Of a DNA stretch of 64,000 nucleotides, positions 52,533-61,145 are shown one piece after another; within the stretch, counting starts at the first letter, position 1; every line of letters starts with the position of its first letter. The stretch is from Agromyces hippuratus (GTDB taxonomy: Bacteria > Actinomycetota > Actinomycetes > Actinomycetales > Microbacteriaceae). The notes below the pieces were generated by a model. The model made no database searches, was not told where the DNA came from, and saw nothing but the letters and a program-made list of their open reading frames with translations. Location: assembly GCF_013410355.1 (NCBI RefSeq), contig NZ_JACCFI010000001.1, positions 744,001 to 808,000 of the forward strand, given 5' to 3'. The translations under genes were made by a program, and so were the position numbers.

Positions 52533-53266
52533 TGCTCGCTCAACGCCGCGTCCAACGCCTTGCGGAGGTCGTCGGGTGAGGTGAGAGGGATGTACTCGTC
52601 GTTGATGAAGATCGTCGGCGTGCCGGTGGCGCCCAGCGCGGTTGCGGCGTCGAAGTCCTGCTGGACCCTGGCGTCGGTGGCCGGGTTCGCAACAGCATCG
52701 TCATAGGCGTCGAGGTCCAGTTCGAGCTCCTCGGCGAACTCGCGGAAGCGGTCCGCCGCGGAGACCTGCTGTTCGCCCCACTCGGCCTGGGTCTCGAACA
52801 TGCGGTGATACATCTCTTCGAACTTGCCCTGCTGCGCTGCCGCTTCGACAGCGATCGCAGCGTTTCGTGAGTTGAAGTGCCCGGGCAGTGGGAAATACCG
52901 GGTCACGAAGGTGACGCGGCCGGCATACTCCTCGCGGAGTTCCTCGACGACCGGGTAGACAGCACCGCACACTTCACATTCGAAGTCGAGGAACTCGGTG
53001 AACGTGACGTCACTGTTCTCTGCGACGTCCAGGCGGTGGCTGTTCTCGGCGACGACCGTCGACGCCGTCGGCGCGCGCTGGTCAGCAGCAGGCTGGTTGT
53101 TCAGTGCGATCGCGAGGATGCCGGCGCCGACAGCGATGACCACGCCCGCGAGGATGCCGGCCTGGATCTTCGTGCTTCGCTTCAACGGGTTCCTCGCATC
53201 TGGGTCGTCGCTCTCACCGAGCCGTGGTCGTTCTCCGGATCCATCATTCCTCGTCTTCCTCCTCAT
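52529..53266 (-). CDS. membrane-anchored DsbA-family thiol oxidoreductase
   Basis: A 245-residue protein: cytoplasmic basic N-terminus, one transmembrane helix (about residues 34-55), then a DsbA-type thioredoxin domain outside the cell. The active site FECEVCG places the cysteines at 97 and 100, and GTPTIFINDEYI is the cis-Pro loop. It oxidises or isomerises disulfides in exported proteins. ATG 53266 overlaps the end of the CDF gene by 23 bases. Confidence 0.88.
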   Translation of the reverse strand: MRRKTRNDGSGERPRLGESDDPDARNPLKRSTKIQAGILAGVVIAVGAGILAIALNNQPAADQRAPTASTVVAENSHRLDVAENSDVTFTEFLDFECEVCGAVYPVVEELREEYAGRVTFVTRYFPLPGHFNSRNAAIAVEAAAQQGKFEEMYHRMFETQAEWGEQQVSAADRFREFAEELELDLDAYDDAVANPATDARVQQDFDAATALGATGTPTIFINDEYIPLTSPDDLRKALDAALSEQ

Positions 53267-53897
53267 CGTCTTCGAGCAGACCGAAGGGGGACTCGACCTC
53301 GCCGCGCCAGGCCTCGATCCCTTCACGGATGGCGAGCGCGGCGACGACGAGTGCGGCGACCGAGTCGGCCCACATCCACCCGAACAGGGAGTTCAGGAGC
53401 AGACCGATCAGGACGGTCCCGGAGAGGTAGACGCAGAGGAGGAGTTGCTTGGCGTCGGCCAAGACGCTCTTGGAGCCGAGTTCGCGGCCGGTACGGAACT
53501 CGAACCACGCGAGCACCGGCATGACGAGCAGGCTCAGGGTGGCGATCCCGATGCCGAGCGGGCTGTGGTCTACCTCCTGTGCGCCGGTGAGGGTCAGGAG
53601 GGCGTCGATGATGACGTAGGCGGCTAGGGCGAAGAACGCGATGCCGATCGCTCGGACCGTGGCTTTCTCCCAGCGCTCGGGTTCCTTGCGTGTGAATTGC
53701 CACGCGACCGCGACGGCCGAGAGGACTTCGACGATTGAGTCCAGGCCGAATCCGATCAGCGCAGCCGAGGATGCGACGGTGCCTGCCCAGATCGCGACGA
53801 TCGCTTCGATGACGTTGTACGTGATCGTGAAGGCGACGATGAACCGCACCCGCCGGTGAAGTGTCGCGCGCCTCTCTGTGGTGAGAGTTGTGCTCAT
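53244..53897 (-). CDS. cation transporter, cation-diffusion-facilitator-like
   Basis: A 217-residue membrane protein with about six helices. LIGFGLDSIVEVLSAVAVAW and the later SLFGWMWADSVAAL hold the two Asp-containing helices that bind the ion in CDF transporters. The C-terminus is very acidic instead of a full cytoplasmic domain. It is probably the exporter regulated by the adjacent CmtR. ATG 53897 follows AGGAGG and overlaps the regulator stop (ATGA). Confidence 0.85.
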   Translation of the reverse strand: MSTTLTTERRATLHRRVRFIVAFTITYNVIEAIVAIWAGTVASSAALIGFGLDSIVEVLSAVAVAWQFTRKEPERWEKATVRAIGIAFFALAAYVIIDALLTLTGAQEVDHSPLGIGIATLSLLVMPVLAWFEFRTGRELGSKSVLADAKQLLLCVYLSGTVLIGLLLNSLFGWMWADSVAALVVAALAIREGIEAWRGEVESPFGLLEDDEEEDEE

Positions 53898-54250
53898 CGG
53901 GCGTCCTCCTGGCAGCAGCCGGGGACAGTGCACGTCGGGTCGATGCAGGGCGCGCTCTCGTCGACGGCGAGCGTCACATCGACCAAGGACGTCAGCGCCC
54001 GTGCGAGGTGCGGATCGGCGATCTCATATCGGGTCTGACGTCCCTCGGGCTCGGCGACGACGATCCCGCAGTCCCGCAGGCAGGTGAGGTGGTTCGAGAC
54101 ATTCGAGCGGGTGAGCTCAAGGTTCTGTGAGAGCACCGCGGGATAGCTCGGTCCCTCGAGCAGGGTCATGAGGATCCGCGAACGGGTCGGATCCGCCATC
54201 GCCCGGCCGAGCCGGTTCATCACATCAAGACGGTTAGCAATAGTCAGCAC
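53894..54250 (-). CDS. cmtR: ArsR/SmtB family Cd/Pb-sensing regulator CmtR
   Basis: A 118-residue winged-helix repressor. Cysteines C57 and C61 in the recognition helix (TCLRDCGI) and C102 in the tail (APCIDPTC) stand at exactly the positions reported for M. tuberculosis CmtR, which senses Cd and Pb. The tail has three more cysteines. It heads an operon with the transporter, the DsbA-like gene and the two-gene module. GTG 54250 is 3 bases from its palindromic operator. Confidence 0.9.
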   Translation of the reverse strand: MLTIANRLDVMNRLGRAMADPTRSRILMTLLEGPSYPAVLSQNLELTRSNVSNHLTCLRDCGIVVAEPEGRQTRYEIADPHLARALTSLVDVTLAVDESAPCIDPTCTVPGCCQEDAR

Positions 54251-54253
54251 CCG

Positions 54254-54269
54254 ATGACTATACAGTCAT
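54254..54269. promoter_or_regulatory. CmtR operator palindrome
   Basis: ATGACT-ATAC-AGTCAT, directly upstream of cmtR and inside its promoter region, is a likely autoregulatory site. Confidence 0.6.
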
Positions 54270-54289
54270 GGCTGTATTAAAGAAACCGC

Positions 54290-54460
54290 GTGAGTTTGGA
54301 GCGAACCGGGCTGCCGGCGAGCACGATCCGGTACTACGAGTCGGCGGGACTGATCGAGCCGGCTGGGCGTGGTTCGAATGGGTACCGGCTGAACGGCGCG
54401 CCACCTCAGAGATACGCAAACCATCCATGCGACAAACGTAAACCTTCGAGCCACTCGAAG
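54290..54460 (+). pseudogene. inverted merR fragment with retained operator
   Basis: The plus strand at 54296-54395 reads LERTGLPASTIRYYESAGLI, then GRGSNGYRL, nearly identical to codons 11-43 of merR (47175). The minus strand at 54395-54428 reads DGLRISEVA, the first codons of the same gene. The two parts face each other, so an internal inversion has broken the gene. The dyad CTTCGAG-CCA-CTCGAAG (54444-54460), equivalent to the merR operator, is still present. 54461-54511 holds nothing recognised. Confidence 0.75.
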
Positions 54461-54511
54461 CTCAACCGCCAGCCTCGAGAGCGACCGAGCGTAGATCGCG
54501 GCAAGCCAGAC

Positions 54512-55681
54512 TCAGCCCGAGACTGAGGCAGATCGGCGTCCGACGCACTCATCCAACGCCGAAGCCACGGATACCCGCCAACGCTTGGGGTCGGCGTTCC
54601 AGGTCATGGTGTGGTCCGCATCAAACGGTTCGAGGTGAACGAGGTCCGGTCGGAGATGTTGGAGACGAGTCGCGACCTCGATCGGCGACGAAGCATCGGC
54701 GGATCCGTGGAGGATGAGCATCGGGGCAGTCAGGTCGTCGGTTCGCGTGATCCAGTCGAAACGGCGGAGACCGACAGACGCAGCGAGCCCTGCGATGCGC
54801 GCCAACCGCCGATGGTCGAGCCACGGGACGGCGAGTACTCCAGTCCACGCTGGGAGACCGGACCGCCTGCAGTTCGCCTTGATCGTAGAGACCCAGTCGA
54901 GCACCGGCGATTCGAGCACGAGCCCAGCGACGATGCCGCGGAGCGCAGGCTGCGCGGCCAGTTGAAGGGCGATGGCCGCACCCATCGACCATCCGAAAAG
55001 GATGACGCGGCGCGCGCCATACGCGAGCGCGTAGTCGACGGCGGCCCGCACATCTTCGACTTCGGTGGCGCCGAGCGTCGCGCGCCCAGAACTCAATGTC
55101 GGACCTTCGCCGTCATTCCGATAGGTCACGACGAGCGACGCGAGTCCGGCCTCGGCTGCAACCTGCACGCCACGGAGTGTTCCGGCACGAGTGCTCCCGA
55201 GGCCGTGAACGTGGATCACCCACGTGGTCGACCATGCCCCGCGAGGTTGGATCAGCCAGGCGGGCATCGGGCCGGCATCCGTCGGGATATCCACGTCGAG
55301 TGCTTTGAGGCCCGCATCTTCCGGGCTCGAGAAGTAGATTCCGCTCCACGATGCGAGAGCGCCGGGGCGCAGGCCAGCACCAATCTCCGCGACGACCTCG
55401 CGGCCAACGAAAGCCGGACCGCGGTTCTGAACCTCGCTGGACAGCCGAACCCAGCCTCCGTTCTCGAGCAAAAGGCAATATCGCCCGGGCGCTGCCGTTT
55501 GCGGCGTACGGTCGAGCACTACGATCGGCCGCTCCCCCGAGGTATCCACCTCACGAATGGTGAGGTCGTACCGCCGGCCGCCCACTGGTGAGGTAAGGCG
55601 CCGTGCGATGACCAGACCGAGACCACCGAGCGCGACGCCGACTGACGCCACGGCCCCGACCACTGCCCACACGGCTCTCAT
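54512..55681 (-). CDS. membrane-anchored alpha/beta hydrolase
   Basis: A 389-residue protein: N-terminal transmembrane helix (residues 5-30), a beta-rich region, then an alpha/beta hydrolase with the nucleophile elbow FGWSMGAAIA, an oxyanion HVHGLGSTR and a final DADHTMTW His. Closest in style to DUF3089/BAAT-like peptidases or esterases; the substrate is unknown. ATG 55681 overlaps the upstream stop (ATGA), tying it to the regulatory module above. Confidence 0.82.
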   Translation of the reverse strand: MRAVWAVVGAVASVGVALGGLGLVIARRLTSPVGGRRYDLTIREVDTSGERPIVVLDRTPQTAAPGRYCLLLENGGWVRLSSEVQNRGPAFVGREVVAEIGAGLRPGALASWSGIYFSSPEDAGLKALDVDIPTDAGPMPAWLIQPRGAWSTTWVIHVHGLGSTRAGTLRGVQVAAEAGLASLVVTYRNDGEGPTLSSGRATLGATEVEDVRAAVDYALAYGARRVILFGWSMGAAIALQLAAQPALRGIVAGLVLESPVLDWVSTIKANCRRSGLPAWTGVLAVPWLDHRRLARIAGLAASVGLRRFDWITRTDDLTAPMLILHGSADASSPIEVATRLQHLRPDLVHLEPFDADHTMTWNADPKRWRVSVASALDECVGRRSASVSG

Positions 55682-56700
55682 CGCTTCTGCTGCTCCCACC
55701 CGATTCGCGAGCGCGAGCGCACCCTCGTTGCAGTTTCGCCTCGACCAGCTCCGAGTAGTTGCCGCTCCGCTCGCTCGACGAGCCTCCTCTCGTCATCACT
55801 CACCTCGAACGACACCCTCGTGTCGATCATCGCGTCACGGATCTCGACGACCTCACGGTGCAGTAGCGTTTCGGCATTCTCGGCGTGGAAGGCGGCATCC
55901 TCGCTCTGACTGATGCCTGGCCGCACCGCGACGGCTCGCGCCCACACTGGCTCAACCTGCCGCGCCAGTGCCCGCGTGATTTTCTCGCGGGACCGCGCTT
56001 CCATGCTTCGAGCGACCGGCTGTCCGGCAAACCCGAGACAGAGAAACAGGAACGTGAGCAGGTACAGCGGCCCGTACGCGACCGAGGCGGCGAGCATCAG
56101 GTCCAGGTTCACTGCCACATGCGCGACATCCATCGTGATGACGACGACGGTGAGCGCGATGCCGAAGACGCTTCCGATGACCAGAGAGACCGGCGGCAGG
56201 AGCTGGATGCCCCGGTTGTTTCGCAGCTGCCGAGACGCCAGTGCAGCCATCGCGGTGAGCACGATCGCGTAGTAGACGAAATGGATCATCGAGTAGGCGG
56301 CCGCGCCCGTTTGGTCGCCGAGCTCGAGCATGAAGTTCGTGGTGGTCGAGCCTCGATCAATGAGGAAGAACGCAGCGATCACACAGACCAGCGTGATCAC
56401 GAGCGCGGGTATCCCGAGCGCGAGCTGAACGGAACGGGATCGGTGATCGCTGGCCTTCATGACGCTGCGACCGAGGAAGAACACGCCGACCGTCAGGGCG
56501 AGGTCGGCGACGAGCGTCAGCAGGTTGGTGCCACCAACGATGCCGTCGAACGCGACGTAGATGGAGTCGATGTTCAGGGTCATCGCGATCGCGATGAGGA
56601 GCGCGGCGTATGTGATCGTGCGCTCTCCACGGCCTCGGCGCAGGATGAGCAGGCATGCGAGCAGCAGCCACATCAGCGCGGAGACGAGGACTGGAATCAC
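55678..56700 (-). CDS. MAB_1171c-type (DUF6545) membrane protein
   Basis: A 340-residue protein with about seven transmembrane helices in residues 1-225 and a soluble helical C-terminal 110 residues starting SMEARSREKITRALARQVEP. This layout matches the actinobacterial MAB_1171c putative transporter family, commonly next to ImmA/IrrE and XRE genes. Function unknown; a peptide exporter or receptor is plausible. GTG 56700 overlaps the protease stop and the hydrolase overlaps its end. Confidence 0.75.
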   Translation of the reverse strand: MIPVLVSALMWLLLACLLILRRGRGERTITYAALLIAIAMTLNIDSIYVAFDGIVGGTNLLTLVADLALTVGVFFLGRSVMKASDHRSRSVQLALGIPALVITLVCVIAAFFLIDRGSTTTNFMLELGDQTGAAAYSMIHFVYYAIVLTAMAALASRQLRNNRGIQLLPPVSLVIGSVFGIALTVVVITMDVAHVAVNLDLMLAASVAYGPLYLLTFLFLCLGFAGQPVARSMEARSREKITRALARQVEPVWARAVAVRPGISQSEDAAFHAENAETLLHREVVEIRDAMIDTRVSFEVSDDERRLVERAERQLLGAGRGETATRVRSRSRIGWEQQKR

Positions 56701-57161
56701 CCGAAGATCTCCAGGAACCGGGACTCGTGCATCGCTGACCCGCGGATCGCGGCGGCCAGCTGGTCCGCAAGCGACTCCGCGAGAATCTCGTCGGCGGTGT
56801 CCAGATTCTGTCGCCGAAGTAGGCGCCGCCGGGTCTCGAGCGGGATGTCCGGGAGGAGGAAGTCGGACTCCGCAGAGTCATCGTCCTCGCCGTGATCGAA
56901 GATCATGTGTGCGAGCTCGTGCAGCACGAATTGCTGTCGATGCAGTGCTGACTCGCTGTGTGCGTGGAGGACCAGATCCTCGGTGTCGGTTTTGAGCCAG
57001 ATCGCACAGAGCCCGTCGTGGTCGCCGAGCTCGGAGAGTTCGACGATGCGCAAGCGTCGCGCGCGCCGCGACTGCACCGCGTCGACCAACGCGTCGAACG
57101 TGAACGCGTCTCCCAGGGCGAGTCCATTGAAGGCCGCTGACACGGCGGCCTCGCTGTTCAC
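56697..57161 (-). CDS. ImmA/IrrE family metallopeptidase
   Basis: A 154-residue protein with the zinc site HELAHMIFDH (H81, E82, H85). ImmA of ICEBs1 cleaves the repressor ImmR after a signal; the same pairing of XRE regulator and peptidase is seen here. It overlaps the membrane protein gene by GTGA. The 60-base gap to the XRE gene is free of other features. Confidence 0.88.
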   Translation of the reverse strand: MNSEAAVSAAFNGLALGDAFTFDALVDAVQSRRARRLRIVELSELGDHDGLCAIWLKTDTEDLVLHAHSESALHRQQFVLHELAHMIFDHGEDDDSAESDFLLPDIPLETRRRLLRRQNLDTADEILAESLADQLAAAIRGSAMHESRFLEIFG

Positions 57162-57221
57162 GGGTCGTCACCTCCGTTTGCCGATTTGTAGGGTTCGCCC
57201 TCGGCTCGGTTGCGCCAGGCG

Positions 57222-57653
57222 TTACGTTCTGACGATCTCCTCATCGAGGAACTTGCTGATCGCTTCGAGTGCGTTCGGTGAGATGTCTCCGAGCGTGCGA
57301 GCGGCATACGACTTCACGCGAGCGGCGCGCATTGAGCGAACGAGATCGAGCTGCGCGCTGACCCGGTCGGGAGCTCGCGCGCCTTCGGCGCCCAGAAGGA
57401 ACTCCGTGTCGACGTCGAAGTACGCGGCGAGCCCGTCAAACAGCGCGCGGTCTTGCACATACCGGTGACCGTTCACCATGTAGGTCCAGCGGGAGCGCGA
57501 CAGGTTCGTCCCGCGTTCCTCGAGGAATGCGGCGATCTGCGAATACGTGGGCTCCGACCCCGTTTCAGCGACCGCGACATCGAGAAGGAGCCTGAGGCGT
57601 TTCGCCAGATCCTCTGCAGCCGCTTTGCTCTCGACTTCGTTCATTTCTCGCAT
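57222..57653 (-). CDS. XRE family regulator, probable ImmR-like repressor
   Basis: A 143-residue protein with an N-terminal helix-turn-helix (TYSQIAAFLEERGTNLSRSR and YMVNGHRYV) and a C-terminal region that may contact the peptidase. Starts at 57653 or 57644 are both possible. Three palindromes lie upstream between it and the divergent element operon, so it probably represses itself and that operon. Confidence 0.82.
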   Translation of the reverse strand: MREMNEVESKAAAEDLAKRLRLLLDVAVAETGSEPTYSQIAAFLEERGTNLSRSRWTYMVNGHRYVQDRALFDGLAAYFDVDTEFLLGAEGARAPDRVSAQLDLVRSMRAARVKSYAARTLGDISPNALEAISKFLDEEIVRT

Positions 57654-57714
57654 CCACCATCACCCTCGGGATAGGTCTGATATTGCTGATTCGCGTCGCT
57701 TCGGCACCGAAGCA

Positions 57715-57817
57715 TTGGGCATGCTCAATCTACCCCGAGAGCACACCCGACACAAGCGTTGCGCACGCTCAAATCACGTGGTATGAACGGAGTCGACCAG
57801 ACATTGAGCATGCTCAA
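57715..57817. promoter_or_regulatory. three regularly spaced operator palindromes
   Basis: TTGGGCATGCTCAA (57715), TTGCGCACGCTCAA (57759) and TTGAGCATGCTCAA (57804) start 44 and 45 bases apart, about four helical turns. The last is a perfect 14-bp palindrome. They lie between the XRE gene and the ArdC operon; 57818-57981 holds nothing else recognised. Confidence 0.75.
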
Positions 57818-57981
57818 CGAGGAGGTGGCTCAGCAAAATCGAATTCAGCGGCGTCCACGCCGTCGCGCACGCGGTCTCCGCGATTCCGCTCACCTGCGCC
57901 CGAAGCATCCGTGTGCAGACCGGCACACCTATGCGTCAGCCAGGCGCACAAGCGCGGCGGTCGTCCCGAAAGGTGGTCAAC

Positions 57982-59043
57982 GTGTCGACGAACCCGCAAC
58001 TGCAACACGATCGGGAAGCGAAGCTGGTCGAGCTTCATGAACACCTCATCGCGTCGGTCGAGACGTTAGTGACCGGCGCCGAATGGAAGCGCGCCCTCGA
58101 GTTCGCCGCCCGATTTCGCATGCGGTCGTTCAACAACACCCTGCTGATCTGGTGGCAGCACGACGCCGCATACCGGCAGGGGCGTGTGCCCGACCCGATG
58201 CCGAGGTACGTCGCCGGGTTCAAGCAGTGGCAAATGCTCGGCCGGCGAGTGATCGCCGGACAACGCGGGTACATGATCTTCGCGCCGCTCACCGCACGCT
58301 TCGCAACTTCGTCACCCACGGACGCGGACTCGTGGCGCCGGCTCCGGCGGAACGAGCGCCCCCGTGCCGGCGAAGTCGTGCGCTCTCGCATGGTGGGAGT
58401 CCGTCCCGCGTACGTCTGGGATGTCTCGCAGACCGACGGTCGCGCACTGCCCGAACTGCCGGTTCCGCGCCTGCTCCGCGGCGAGGCGCCGTCGGGACTC
58501 TGGGATGGGCTCGCCGCGATCGTTCGCGACGAGGGCTTCGGCCTCGTGATGGTGACGGATGCCTCGGCACTCCGCGGCGCGAACGGCCTCACTGATTTCA
58601 AAGCACGCGCGGTCATGGTGCGCGATGACATGGATGCCTCGGCCCGGGTGAAGACACTCGCGCACGAGCTTGCGCACGTCCGAATGCACGATCCTGGGAG
58701 CGACGCCTCCTTGCATCGCGGCATCGGCGAGGTCGAGGCAGAGTCGGTCGCGCTGATGATCGGTGCGGCGCATGGAATCGACACGAGCGACTACACGATC
58801 CCGTACGTGTCGTCGTGGGCGAACTTCGTCCAGGGGAAGACACCAACCGAGGTGATCCAGGAGACCGGCGAGCGCGTGCGACGAGCCGCCGCCGCGATCC
58901 TCGACCAGCTCCCGACCGCTCAATACAGCGCCGGGGATCCTCCCGGGCTCGATCGGCGCGGGCAGTCTCATCGCCTCTCCCCGACCGTCGTCGCAGCCGC
59001 CTCCGAGCGGCAAGCGGGGCAGCTCGAAACGCGGAGCCTCTGA
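57982..59043 (+). CDS. ArdC-like antirestriction protein
   Basis: A 353-residue protein. Residues 1-170 form an ArdC N-terminal-like ssDNA-binding domain (RMRSFNNTLLIWWQ, GFKQWQMLGRRVIAGQRGY). Residues 175-300 form a metalloprotease-like domain with HELAHVRMH (H228, E229, H232) and a GIGEVEAESVA helix. ArdC proteins protect incoming DNA from restriction. GTG 57982 follows AAAGGTGG. First gene of the element operon. Confidence 0.85.
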   Translation: MSTNPQLQHDREAKLVELHEHLIASVETLVTGAEWKRALEFAARFRMRSFNNTLLIWWQHDAAYRQGRVPDPMPRYVAGFKQWQMLGRRVIAGQRGYMIFAPLTARFATSSPTDADSWRRLRRNERPRAGEVVRSRMVGVRPAYVWDVSQTDGRALPELPVPRLLRGEAPSGLWDGLAAIVRDEGFGLVMVTDASALRGANGLTDFKARAVMVRDDMDASARVKTLAHELAHVRMHDPGSDASLHRGIGEVEAESVALMIGAAHGIDTSDYTIPYVSSWANFVQGKTPTEVIQETGERVRRAAAAILDQLPTAQYSAGDPPGLDRRGQSHRLSPTVVAAASERQAGQLETRSL

Positions 59044-59972
59044 TGGACATCGCCGAGCTTCTGTTGACCACAAACCACCTGCCGACCCGCGACGCAGCGA
59101 TCGCGTTCGCCCGTGCTGGTATCCCAGTCTTCCCATGCGTCCCCGAGTCAAAGCGTCCCCTGACCCCGGCCGGATTCCACGATGCGAGCTGCGACCCCGA
59201 CCAGGTCGTCGCGTGGTGGGCGCGCTGGCCTCACGGGAACCTCGGCATGCCGACCGGTATCGCCTCCGGCATCGACGTCGTCGATGTCGACGCGAAGAGT
59301 GCCGCATGGTCGGGCTTCCCATCGTTCGAGCGCGCCGCCACGGCGGGACTCATCGATGGCGAACTCGCCCGCGTTCGCACGCCCTCCGGCGGCCTGCACG
59401 TGTACTTCCCTGCGATGCGATCCCGCCCGCAGCGCTGTTGGCAGGCGGCCGTCGCGCACATCGACTTCCGCGGGACGGGCGGGTATGTGATCGCGCCGCC
59501 GTCGACCTTGTCGACGGATCATGGCCGGATCGCGTATCGCCTCTTCTCCGTGTCATCCGCACATGCCAAGCCTGTCGACGCGACCGCGCTTCGCGAGTTC
59601 GTCGACCCGCACCGGACGCTGCCGCGCATGCACACGGCGAAACCTCCTCAGACCGGGTCGGTCGACCCGAGCCGGCTCGCTGGCTGGGTGGGCCGCCTCC
59701 AGGAGGGCGAGCGAAACGCTGGTCTCTTCTGGGCTGCCTGCCGACTCGCGGAGGCCGGCTTCCCACTCGACACCGTCGCATCCGCCTTGGCGCCGGCCGC
59801 GGCGAGCGCCGGCCTCGCTGATGCTGAAATCGCGACCACGATTCGGTCCGCCATCCGTCAAGCCTCGGCGACACCACCCGGGGCGACGGGTCAGAGACAG
59901 AACACACCGATCCCCTGGTCTACTCCCGCGTCACCACCACGACGGGCAGGAGACACGCGATGCCTGCCCTGA
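59043..59972 (+). CDS. bifunctional DNA primase/polymerase (Prim-Pol)
   Basis: A 309-residue protein of the Prim-Pol type: AIAFARAGIPVFPCVPESK at the start, WPHGNLGMPTG, the catalytic acidic VVDVDAKSAAW, LHVYFP, and RGTGGYVIAPPS. These enzymes prime and extend DNA on plasmids and integrative elements. No helicase domain follows, so a separate helicase is expected. Start overlaps the upstream stop (TGATG); the end overlaps the next gene. Confidence 0.88.
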   Translation: MDIAELLLTTNHLPTRDAAIAFARAGIPVFPCVPESKRPLTPAGFHDASCDPDQVVAWWARWPHGNLGMPTGIASGIDVVDVDAKSAAWSGFPSFERAATAGLIDGELARVRTPSGGLHVYFPAMRSRPQRCWQAAVAHIDFRGTGGYVIAPPSTLSTDHGRIAYRLFSVSSAHAKPVDATALREFVDPHRTLPRMHTAKPPQTGSVDPSRLAGWVGRLQEGERNAGLFWAACRLAEAGFPLDTVASALAPAAASAGLADAEIATTIRSAIRQASATPPGATGQRQNTPIPWSTPASPPRRAGDTRCLP

Positions 59973-60673
59973 ACCGCCCGACTACTCCCCCTCGTCCCGA
60001 CGGCGTCCGCCTCGCGATGATCACCGCGGTCATCGGCACCGTTTTCATCGCGGCCGGAGCGTTCTGGCTCTCATTCACTTCACTCAGCGACCTCGCCCGC
60101 CGATCCGGGCTCGACCCCGCCCAGTCATGGGTGTGGCCGCTCATCGTCGACGGCATCATCGTCGTCGCGACAGTAGCCGCTGTCGCGCTCGCTCGATCGC
60201 GTGTCGCCTGGTATCCGTGGATGCTGCTCATCGCCGGCGCCGCCATCTCCGTCGCCGCGAACGCCATCCACGCGATCGTCGCCGACACGACCGATGTGCC
60301 GCTCTTGCTCGCGGCATCCGTCTCGGCCGTCCCTCCGCTCGTGCTGCTCGCAATCACCCACCTGACCTCAGTGCTCATGCGCCACGACCCCGCCCTCGCC
60401 GCGGCACCCACAACCGCGCTTGCGAAAGCGAATGCGAAGGCGGAGAAACCAGCCCCGGTTCCGACTGCCGCGGCCGAGCCACACCCCGAACTCGCTCCCG
60501 CACTTCCAGACCGCACGGATGCCTCCTCCCTCCGCGCGCTCGGATGGTCGAACTCCGCGATCGCTCGGCATCTCGGCGTGCACCCGTCCACGGTCGGCCG
60601 CTGGTTCCGTGACCGCGTCGTCGCACCTGCTGTGCAGACCAGCACCATGAGGGAAGGCACGACCGATGGATGA
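59960..60673 (+). CDS. DUF2637 membrane protein (SpdB-like)
   Basis: A 237-residue protein with four transmembrane helices (residues 15-135, including SWVWPLIVDGIIVVATVAAV) and a cytoplasmic tail ending in a helix-turn-helix (LGWSNSAIARHLGVHPSTVG). DUF2637 proteins are found in Streptomyces plasmids and AICEs, some linked to spread of transferred DNA through mycelium. The added HTH suggests DNA binding at the membrane. Confidence 0.85.
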   Translation: MPALNRPTTPPRPDGVRLAMITAVIGTVFIAAGAFWLSFTSLSDLARRSGLDPAQSWVWPLIVDGIIVVATVAAVALARSRVAWYPWMLLIAGAAISVAANAIHAIVADTTDVPLLLAASVSAVPPLVLLAITHLTSVLMRHDPALAAAPTTALAKANAKAEKPAPVPTAAAEPHPELAPALPDRTDASSLRALGWSNSAIARHLGVHPSTVGRWFRDRVVAPAVQTSTMREGTTDG

Positions 60674-61088
60674 GGAAGACTTCGAGAAGGAACGCCCCGA
60701 GGCATCCGATGCAGCGGGCTTCGACAGCGCGACGGACTCGAAGAACACAGCAGTGGCGCATCCGGTCGATGACTACCGCGAGCGGTTCGCCGCACTCCGG
60801 CGACGCGTGAATTCCGACCCAAGCCACACGCTCGGCGCGCACCGCGAAGCCGCTGATCGCCCCGGAATCGTCTGGGTCCGGGCATCCGATCTGCTCAGTT
60901 CGAGCAGCGGCCGCCTCGCCGGTCGCGGCCTCGACTTCGAGACCGAACTCGCGCGCCGCCTGCGCCGCGCCCCGGCCACCGCTCGCCACGCACTCCGCGA
61001 GCGTGCCGACCGCCTCCCTCCGCTCTCCGCGTTCGGACGATCGGGCGAGCATCCACACCTGAACCGCGACGGGCTCGGCCGGCGGTGA
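60666..61088 (+). CDS. hypothetical protein of the element backbone
   Basis: A 140-residue soluble protein: acidic N-terminus, then RERFAALRRRVNSDPS and a basic ARRLRRAPATARHALRERAD helix. No family recognised. It overlaps the DUF2637 gene by 8 bases and reads in the same operon. Confidence 0.65.
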   Translation: MDEEDFEKERPEASDAAGFDSATDSKNTAVAHPVDDYRERFAALRRRVNSDPSHTLGAHREAADRPGIVWVRASDLLSSSSGRLAGRGLDFETELARRLRRAPATARHALRERADRLPPLSAFGRSGEHPHLNRDGLGRR

Positions 61089-61145
61089 CCCATGCGCATC
61101 CTGCTGAACGCGGTGACACACACCTACGTGACAGGGGGTGCCGCG

